Below are positions 56,670-62,720 of a stretch of 62,720 nt of DNA, one piece after another (position 1 is the stretch's first letter; each line of letters starts with the position of its first letter). The position numbers were made by a program, and so were the translations under genes. The notes under the pieces were generated by a model that had not been told where the DNA came from, searched no databases, and saw only the letters and a program-made list of their open reading frames with translations. The DNA comes from Rhodospirillales bacterium (GTDB lineage Bacteria; Pseudomonadota; Alphaproteobacteria; Kiloniellales; JACOMY01). The stretch lies in contig JACOMY010000019.1 of assembly GCA_014324045.1 (NCBI GenBank), positions 1-62,720 on the forward strand, given 5' to 3'.

Positions 56670-57958
56670 GCATCAAACCCTTGGAGCGGCGGTTCATTAT
56701 TATTGACGAAATCGCTTGCCTGTTCGGCACTTATTTGGTGCTCGTTTTGGAGTTGCTGATTGAGAAATCGGCAGTACTGGTAGACAAAGAACCTTGGCTT
56801 TGGAGTCTCGTACAGAAACTGCTCCTGGGCCGCAACGATCGCTTCGATGTTCGCGATCTGCATCTGCCGGTCCCATTGCTTGTCATGCGCTTGGCTGAAC
56901 ACCGCTAGCAGTCTCTTGCCGATGCCAGATATCACATCTCTCGAACTCGCTTCCTCGATGTTGATCAGCGGCACCATAGGGCTTCCCTTCGAGAATGCCT
57001 TGCTGCCGATCCGGTCCTGCAGTGCGCTGTAAGTGCTGATCACATCCGATCGGAAATCCGGAGTTGCCGCATAAAGGAACATCACCCCACCGAACTCGCC
57101 GTCGGCGTTCTGATTGATCATCGTCAGCAGGTTCTCGATCGCCTGCTTCTGCTTGACTGAACCGCGGCGGAACGACGATGTCCGAGTACCTTCGTCAAAA
57201 GCGATGAGAAACCCTTTATAGGCCATGCGCGTACGTAGAAAGGCGATCACGGTCTTCAGACGTCGAAAGGCATTGTCATCGCGCGCCGGCTCAAAAAGGC
57301 CCACCCCCTTCAGGGCGTTCGACCGAACATTGTCGCCACGCACCCACGCAATCATCTCGTTGTCACCGATCGAGTGGGCTGCTCCACACGCCAGCTTCAA
57401 CAAACGTTGACTCAGCGCAGCAAGCGCCGAAGCCATCTGTGGGTCCGGCGCACCGAGCCATAGATCGCCGATCTGCTGTTCGATTTGCCGCTGGACTAAT
57501 TCCGGGACATCGTTGCCGGGTTCGGCACCAAGCTGCTTGATTCGCCGATGGATCCAGCTGCCGATGAGGACCTCAAGACCCTTTCCTTCGTTGCCATCCA
57601 GTTGCGCTTCGAGGGGAGGCTGGAACGACCCCATGATCTCGTGAAAAATGGCCACGGGCGAGTTGAACGGACATTCCGCTCCCACCGTGACGATCGCCGT
57701 GACGACATCCTGCTCGCCGGCGCGTTGAGCCAGACTGTTGATGAACTGGGTCTTGCCACTGCCGTAACCGCCTTCGAGGTATTTGAAGCATCCCAGGCCG
57801 TCGGCAAGCTCGCCTCGAAAATAGTTGTGATCGAGCGCATCAAGGATGTGGTCGGTTCCGACATTGATGAAATGCGAATACTTACCCGGCGCGATCGGGG
57901 TGTTCATTAAGTTTTTCAAGAGACGCCGTGCATCGTTCGTGCTGATCGCAACATCCAT
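56666..57958 (-). CDS. BrxD-like (DUF2791-type) P-loop ATPase, second paralog
   Basis: 430 aa. Walker A EGGYGSGKTQFINSL (62-76), Walker B GFLIAFDEGTRT (249-260), sensor-like GGVMFLYAATPDFRSD and YSALQDRIGSKAF. Start VAISTNDARRLLKNLMNTPI ... HFINVGTDHIL fits the family's leader. It has no SH3-like barrel, so the two ATPases differ in their ends and may form a hetero-assembly. The 4-bp overlap with the next gene and 14-base gap from the previous one put it firmly in the operon. Confidence 0.78.
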   Translation of the reverse strand: MDVAISTNDARRLLKNLMNTPIAPGKYSHFINVGTDHILDALDHNYFRGELADGLGCFKYLEGGYGSGKTQFINSLAQRAGEQDVVTAIVTVGAECPFNSPVAIFHEIMGSFQPPLEAQLDGNEGKGLEVLIGSWIHRRIKQLGAEPGNDVPELVQRQIEQQIGDLWLGAPDPQMASALAALSQRLLKLACGAAHSIGDNEMIAWVRGDNVRSNALKGVGLFEPARDDNAFRRLKTVIAFLRTRMAYKGFLIAFDEGTRTSSFRRGSVKQKQAIENLLTMINQNADGEFGGVMFLYAATPDFRSDVISTYSALQDRIGSKAFSKGSPMVPLINIEEASSRDVISGIGKRLLAVFSQAHDKQWDRQMQIANIEAIVAAQEQFLYETPKPRFFVYQYCRFLNQQLQNEHQISAEQASDFVNNNEPPLQGFDA

Positions 57959-57972
57959 GTTCCATCTACCCG

Positions 57973-58863
57973 TCAGTTCGCCTTATGCCGTATGTAGATT
58001 ATCGGTCTGACCGCTGTTCCCTCGACGTTACCCGGCACGAAGAACGGCCGCGATTTCGATCCATGAGCCTGGTTGAGGGTAGCCGGCACCAGTTCGAAGA
58101 TGTCACCCTCAACAGTCTCGGTTCTCCGTCGCCGCCAGTTGATCAGGTTCACGATGAACACCGCCTCGGGAACGTCTTCGAAATTCCGGCGCGAGGGTTT
58201 TCCCCAGAACCGCTGATCCTGCACGGCGACCTTGAACATTCTCGCCACGTCGGCGATCAGCACGTCGTCGCTGATCGTGAAGTGCCGCGCCATGGCCCAT
58301 GCGAGCCTGAGACGGTTGAGAAATTGCTCAACCGGCAAGGTCCATTTTTCGACTGCCTCGTCGGCAGATTGATAGGCACTGACGACATAGTCGATATCGG
58401 CGGGGATTCTGCCGACCATCGGGTAATGCGGCGTCATTGACCAAGCCCAATTCTGACCGCCCTTATCGGCAACAAGCATCAATCGACCGGCGAAAAACTG
58501 GTTGTCCTTGATACCGGTCCGCACGCCTTCGAGTCTGCTCAACGCCTGCATCGCAAAACGTCTGCGATTTTCCGGATGCCGCATACGCTCGGCGTGGGAT
58601 TCGACCGCACGCTTGGCTTCTTCGACCTCGCGGACGACGGCAGGATCGGGAACGACATCTTTCGGCAATGACAACGCGATCAGTTCCTGTTGTCGCTCGA
58701 TTGTCGCTGGCGGCAGATCGAGACCCTCTGCACGGGTCTTTCCATGACCGAGAATCCTGGGTAACACGGCCGCCAGTTTGCCGCCTTTGGCATTGGCGAG
58801 CAGACCCTTCTCCTCGACGAAACGCTCGACGGCGGGAAACAGGATATCGTGGGTAGTGCTCAA
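57973..58863 (-). CDS. unrecognised 296-aa protein of the defence-like operon
   Basis: TTG start at 58863 overlaps the original helicase stop (TTGA). The N-terminal 130 residues are helical and charged (VEEKGLLANAKGGKLAAVLP, VVREVEEAKRAVESHAERM), probably with a coiled coil. A middle part has IKDNQFFAGRLMLVADKGGQ and WAWSMTPHYPMVGRIPADID, and the C-terminal part is beta-rich (EDVPEAVFIVNLINWRRRRT, FELVPATLN). No metal site, kinase, nuclease or TerB signature seen. In Shango-like sets the third component is a TerB-like protein; this is not one as far as I can see. Its place between the SF1 helicase and the ATPases suggests an adaptor or sensor. Confidence 0.6.
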   Translation of the reverse strand: MSTTHDILFPAVERFVEEKGLLANAKGGKLAAVLPRILGHGKTRAEGLDLPPATIERQQELIALSLPKDVVPDPAVVREVEEAKRAVESHAERMRHPENRRRFAMQALSRLEGVRTGIKDNQFFAGRLMLVADKGGQNWAWSMTPHYPMVGRIPADIDYVVSAYQSADEAVEKWTLPVEQFLNRLRLAWAMARHFTISDDVLIADVARMFKVAVQDQRFWGKPSRRNFEDVPEAVFIVNLINWRRRRTETVEGDIFELVPATLNQAHGSKSRPFFVPGNVEGTAVRPIIYIRHKAN

Positions 58864-61153
58864 CGCTTATGGTCCTGTTGGGTTCGAGCTTCTGTGACAT
58901 TAAAGAGCGTGCGCGGCACCTGGCGGAGCAGCGACGGAAATTCATCGGCGATGAGCGCTAGACGCCGAGTTGGCCGCGACAATCCGACATAGGCACGATT
59001 CAGAGTGAATTCAGTGCGGCGCTCTCGACATTCTCGAGACCCAGGACGATGCAGGCATCAAACTCGAGACCCTTGACCCGTTCGACCGACGTCATGAGGA
59101 GGCCGTTGCCGGAAGAGTGCCATACGGGAGCGAGCGGAACTTCAAGATTTTTCAACTCCGACCGAAGTCTTAACAGGGATTGCTCGTCCTCATTTATTTG
59201 AATGACCGCGACACTGTCGACGACATCTGAGCGCCGCAGCACAGCGAAAAGCTGTTTGATGCGCAATGCCTGATCCTGTGGCAGGGCGAGAATCAACTGC
59301 GGTTTTATGTCCTCCAACGTCTCGTTGACATCGAACGTCGGGCGCTCCTTGAAAGCCGCCTCGTAGAAACCCTGCAGGAAGAAGCCAATCTGCCGGCTTT
59401 GCCGCATGTTCCGCGAGAATGGATAATTCAGGTCGGCCCCGCGACCCTGCAGCGACCTGCCGACGTCCAACGCCTCCCGTGACTGCATAGCCTGTACGGG
59501 GCTGACAATCTGACGGAAATCGGCCGACACGGTCAACGCGCCGTTAGGATCCACAAGAGACCCAATTAACGAAGCCTCAGCGACGCAGAGGTCTTGCGCC
59601 TCGTCGATTACTACATGTGTCCATCTTTGGTCGTCCGACAACGCCAGCGCGATCGCAGATGGCACCTCCCGGAACCTGAGCTGCGGATCCGTCGCTTCCG
59701 GCAACGCAAAACGCAGAAGCCAGGCAAGCCACGGCCGATCTTCGGGACCGTATCGGCGCTCGCTCCATTCCTCGATCACGCCATTAAGAACGTCAGTTTC
59801 GTCGACCAGCGCGCCCGTTCCGCGCCTCATCCTGTATGCTGCTTCGGACTTCCTGTTACCGAAATAGGCAGCCAATGTAGCAAGAGGGTCGTAAACCTCA
59901 TACAGCCATTGCTGAAACAGCTCATCGAAGCGCGCACGGAGATCTGGCGACATCGATGAACGGGCCTCGGAGTAGCTCTCCTTAACGGATGAAAATATGC
60001 CCCCCATCGAGAAACGCGACCGCAACGGATCTGTCCCGAATCCGGCACGCTCTCCGATCATTGAAAGGTCGCGCGCTAGGGCATGCAACAGTCCCAGGTT
60101 GACCGGATCCACGCGAGCCCATGCTGCATCGGCTCCGGAACCGAGCCGGCCGGCAATCTGCTGCTCATACTCTTCCCAAAGGCGGCCGAGGTCGAGATGA
60201 TCCGACAGACCGAGAATCGCGGCACGCGCAGCGGTCTGCAACCGCGGCAGCCTTCTCTGACGCGGCCGGGCATTGTGCTTGTATGCCCAAACCTGATCGA
60301 GATAGTGCGCGATGAACTCGTCTACCGGTTCGATGACTGAGGCGGGTATGTCGAGTTGGTTCTGCAGCAGTTTCTCCGCCTGATCGGCTAGATTTTCATT
60401 GGCGATAAATACACGCGTCAGGTTCGGGGTGTAGTTGACAAGCCTACCGCCCTCCTGACGCTCGTCCTGCTGATCGTACAGAAAACGGATACGTTGAAAT
60501 GCAACTGTCGTTTTGCCGGAACCAGGTGCACCTGTTACGATCATCAACCCCGACATTCGGGAAATGAACGCGGCCACCTGATCGCGCATCATATCCAGTT
60601 TGACAGCTTTCAAACCCGTTCTGGGCGGCGCAACTTTGCGCGGCCTTACAGATCCCCCAGGCTGATAAACACCCGAGATATTCGGAAACAGGCCATCGAA
60701 GCGCGCTTTTGCAAGCAGTTCTACGCTCAGGAGCCTATAGCCATGCGCACGCATGTCTCTGAAACCGTCGATGTCGAGCGACAAAGCCATTTGCAAGCCT
60801 GGATGAGTCCAAGCGAGGACGTTGACGGACCGGCCGTCACGGTTCAGGATTTCATTGGCGGACGATTTGGTATTCCCATACCAAAGCTGCTCCTTCTCGA
60901 TTGGCGCGCTGTCGTCACCGGCTGTCTCCGTATAGACCTCGACCATCACGTGGAACGGCTCCTCCGCAATGGCCTCAAGGGCCGCATAGCTTCGATCAGA
61001 GTGCGACCATCTGCTCCTGTCGTGCTCGGTTGGCCCGAAGCGGCTGTCCACAGGCCCTTGAGGCGGACGAAAAGACGAAAGGTCACTTTTCGCCGTTTCA
61101 ACCGCAAATTCGGCGTTTCGCTGATCCCGTTGAACGCGTTCATCCAGTCCCAT
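58860..61153 (-). pseudogene. SF1 (UvrD/HelD-like) helicase with a -1 frameshift before motif VI
   Basis: From ATG 61153 the first frame gives 717 aa ending at 59000. About 190 residues of N-terminal domain precede Walker A MIVTGAPGSGKTTVAFQR (about 204-221). Then motif II HVVIDEAQDL, motif III SADFRQIVSP, motif IV-like LNYPFSRNMRQS and motif V TSVERVKGLEFDACIVLGLEN. The expected motif VI is not in this frame but in the -1 frame just beyond: FTLNRAYVGLSRPTRRLALI AD, running to a TGA at 58860-58862 that overlaps the next start. The whole 2294 bases is one base short of a multiple of three. So either a one-base deletion, a programmed -1 shift, or a sequencing error; full length would be 764 aa. 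Without motif VI the truncated product should not hydrolyse ATP properly. Confidence 0.75.
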
Positions 61154-61595
61154 TCCGCCACCGTCTTATCCGTGGTTTCCTCCCGTCATCGGGACGGTGT
61201 GATATTTCAAAAATCCAGTCAACCTAACATTCGATATTAAATTTCCCGCGCGCAAGAGGACCAATAGCCTCGATATGATAACCAGGGTACCTGTCCTCAA
61301 GCTGATTGCTGAGCACTAGGGTCGCAAGCATCACTCGCGAATTCGCCCGCGTACAGATTTGAGGATCGGGGGGCACCGATGCAGATCGTCTTTGGATGGA
61401 AGCTTATTCCCCTTCCCATCTGCTGACAGCAACTGGCCACCTGCGAAGGATCCGGTCGTCTGGTAGACGCACTTCCCGCCCAACGGTGGCTCTGCCGCTG
61501 CGCCGCCGAGGCCGTCTCGCTGCGTTTCCCCGCACTGGGTCAGGCGCGCCCGCACCGTTCCCCTCAAGGCCGCCGCCTCCGGCAGAGAGGCCGGA
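61154..61595. other. upstream region of the defence-like operon
   Basis: About 440 bases, AT-richer near 61200-61300, which should contain the operon promoter on the minus strand. Right part (from about 61500) merges into the McrB-like remnant. No RNA gene recognised. Confidence 0.35.
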
Positions 61596-62006
61596 GGCGC
61601 CTACTACCCGAAGGCAGCATTCGGCAGGATCGAGATCGGCAAGGACAAGGCGTGGAAGCGCCCCGGCACAGTTTGGGCCGAAGTCTCACACGATCTGCCC
61701 GATCGAGACCATCGGCTCGGGCATGCCTATTTCATCGGCTGCGACACACCTGCCGATGTCGATGACGTCATGCGGTACAAGGTAACCCCGCTTCTGGCCG
61801 AGCACTTCTTCGAGGATTGGGCCAAGGTCGCCCGCGCCTTGGCGAATGCACCTCACCTGTCGATTCTGCGCGGGCCGGAGGCGCCCATGGATGCGTTCTA
61901 CGCCGAGCAGGCAGCGGCGGCTGCGCTCGCCGGTCCTCTGATGAGGGTGAGCCACCTGTTTTCTTGCCCTGCGGGCGACCAGCTGGCTTGCCTCTGTCCA
62001 GGATAG
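61596..62006 (+). pseudogene. C-terminal fragment of an McrB-like AAA protein
   Basis: A frame without a good start reads [20 protein letters not shown], then [46 protein letters not shown]. The pattern D-H-R-(I/L)-G-H-(S/A)-Y-F followed by a hydrophobic K-V-x-P-L-L-x-E-(Y/H)-F-x-x-D-W is that of the end of the dynein-related AAA (McrB) ATPase domain. The nucleotide-binding part is missing. Stop at 62004-62006. Debris of another restriction-type locus. Confidence 0.6.
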
Positions 62007-62049
62007 CGTCCGACTGCTGCCAGGTCCGCTGGCGGGGCTCACCGAGCGC

Positions 62050-62505
62050 TTGCGCGTCTTCCGCTTCCGTCCGGGAATGCCAAGGGCGCTCGCTCCTCTC
62101 TTCCAAGGTATCGCTGGGCGTCGCGTCGCGCTCGAAATCGAGGATCCCTGGTGCGGTGTTCGCCCGCACAACCGCCGACGTCTTGCGCGTTTCGTTGCAG
62201 TGGCCGGCGGGGCGGGTGTCGACATCGCGCGGCTCGCGGTGGTGTGGAATCCCGATCATGGTGAGCCGGATAGGCCGCAGGCCCAATCGAGCGCGTTGCG
62301 CGCTGAACTGCGCTCTGCCGGGATCGCGGTTACACCCGAGTTCCATCACCGCTCCGGACAGGATCGCCATTTCCACGATCGCGTCGTGACTATCCAGACC
62401 GTCGATGACGGCAGCAGGATCACCATACGATGGGACGTGACCGCGGGGATCGACAATCTCATGTCTCATTCGAAGGAGTGCAGCGTCTTCATTGAGGAGC
62501 GTTGA
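62050..62505 (+). CDS. MIT_C (phospholipase-D-like) domain protein, start uncertain
   Basis: 151 aa from a TTG; the frame is open further upstream (reading [20 protein letters not shown]), so the N-terminus may be longer or broken. VALEIEDPWCGVRPHNRRRL, the middle Gln/Ser region, then EFHHRSGQDRHFHDRVVTIQ and 'IRWDVTAGIDNLM' follow the MITD1 C-terminal pattern: D-P-(x)-H-N-x-x-x-F, later H-D-R and G-(I/L)-D. Such domains occur in bacterial conflict systems, sometimes with AAA proteins. The preceding McrB-like fragment may belong to the same original gene. Confidence 0.5.
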   Translation: MRVFRFRPGMPRALAPLFQGIAGRRVALEIEDPWCGVRPHNRRRLARFVAVAGGAGVDIARLAVVWNPDHGEPDRPQAQSSALRAELRSAGIAVTPEFHHRSGQDRHFHDRVVTIQTVDDGSRITIRWDVTAGIDNLMSHSKECSVFIEER

Positions 62506-62626
62506 GTGTCGGGATCCTGCTTCAGAAGCATGCAGGACTTCTGCCTCTCTTGCTTTGCACCGGCGGTGGAAGTATCAAGGCCGCCTCGGGTGACAGCGTT
62601 CAAGCTTTTGATAGCTTGGAGAGATT

Positions 62627-62703
<77 letters not shown>

Positions 62704-62720
62704 TTTGGGCCCGCGTTTTT

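Noticed and set aside
57973..58863. Assignment of the 296-aa protein as a TerB-like Shango component
   Set aside because: Too long and lacks the compact acidic helical TerB pattern; left unassigned.

Overview
The window reads as chromosomal DNA of a high-GC alphaproteobacterium. The gene set fits a Rhodospirillales/Kiloniellales-type organism: petABC next to hemF, a mdh-sucC-sucD-sucA-sucB block with zapE beside it, DUF3305/DUF3306 genes, HldE, TAXI-TRAP and TupABC transporters, and a trimethylamine monooxygenase. The genus cannot be fixed from the sequence alone.

Layout. 1-4.7 kb: the 3' end of a TbpB-like surface protein, hldE and a glycosyltransferase (envelope sugars), and a small secreted protein. 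4.7-8.1 kb: a large 4Fe-4S protein divergent from a DUF3305-DUF3306 pair, a set usually found with molybdo/tungsto formate dehydrogenases. 8.1-11.7 kb: a glycine betaine/proline ABC importer. 11.9-14.1 kb: a DegT-type aminotransferase and hemF. 14.7-17.5 kb: the cytochrome bc1 operon petABC. 17.6-18.6 kb: a TetR-like regulator coupled to csaA. 18.6-19.7 kb: an alcohol dehydrogenase pseudogene. 19.7-25.4 kb: a branched-chain-amino-acid-type ABC importer split into two converging halves. 25.7-27.2 kb: a type II restriction-modification pair whose nuclease gene is broken by an exact 11-bp tandem duplication. 27.5-28.8 kb: trimethylamine monooxygenase. 28.8-30.5 kb: a gene-poor stretch with an iron-alcohol-dehydrogenase remnant and a 27-bp direct repeat. 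30.5-39.7 kb: TCA-cycle genes, in which the 2-oxoglutarate dehydrogenase E2 carries two lipoyl domains and no lpd follows. 40.3-42.9 kb: a SAF-domain dehydrogenase followed by decayed PhyH and MFS genes. 42.9-49.8 kb: a CPA1 antiporter with a cyclic-nucleotide-binding domain and a TAXI-TRAP transporter. 50.0-52.6 kb: tungstate importer TupA/TupBC.

53.2-62.7 kb is an accessory island. One minus-strand operon encodes an SF1 (UvrD/HelD-like) helicase, a 296-aa protein I do not recognise, two BrxD-like (DUF2791-type) P-loop ATPases, and an Lhr/BrxHI-like SF2 helicase. All genes overlap or nearly touch. Beyond it lie a fragment of an McrB-like AAA protein, a MIT_C-like domain protein and an initiator tRNA at the window edge. 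The BrxD + BrxHI pair is the ATPase-helicase module known from type 2 BREX and Shango-like anti-phage systems. Here it comes without PglX/PglZ or TerB and with a second ATPase and an SF1 helicase, so it is the best candidate for an undescribed defence system. The SF1 helicase gene has a -1 frameshift that puts helicase motif VI out of frame.

Genes that plausibly work together: betaine import and trimethylamine oxidation (methylated osmolytes); tungstate import and the DUF3305/3306/Fe-S set (W/Mo formate dehydrogenase support); petABC and the TCA operon (respiration). Numerous broken genes (TbpB-like, Zn-ADH, Fe-ADH, PhyH, MFS, Usp, McrB-like, restriction nuclease) show active gene decay.
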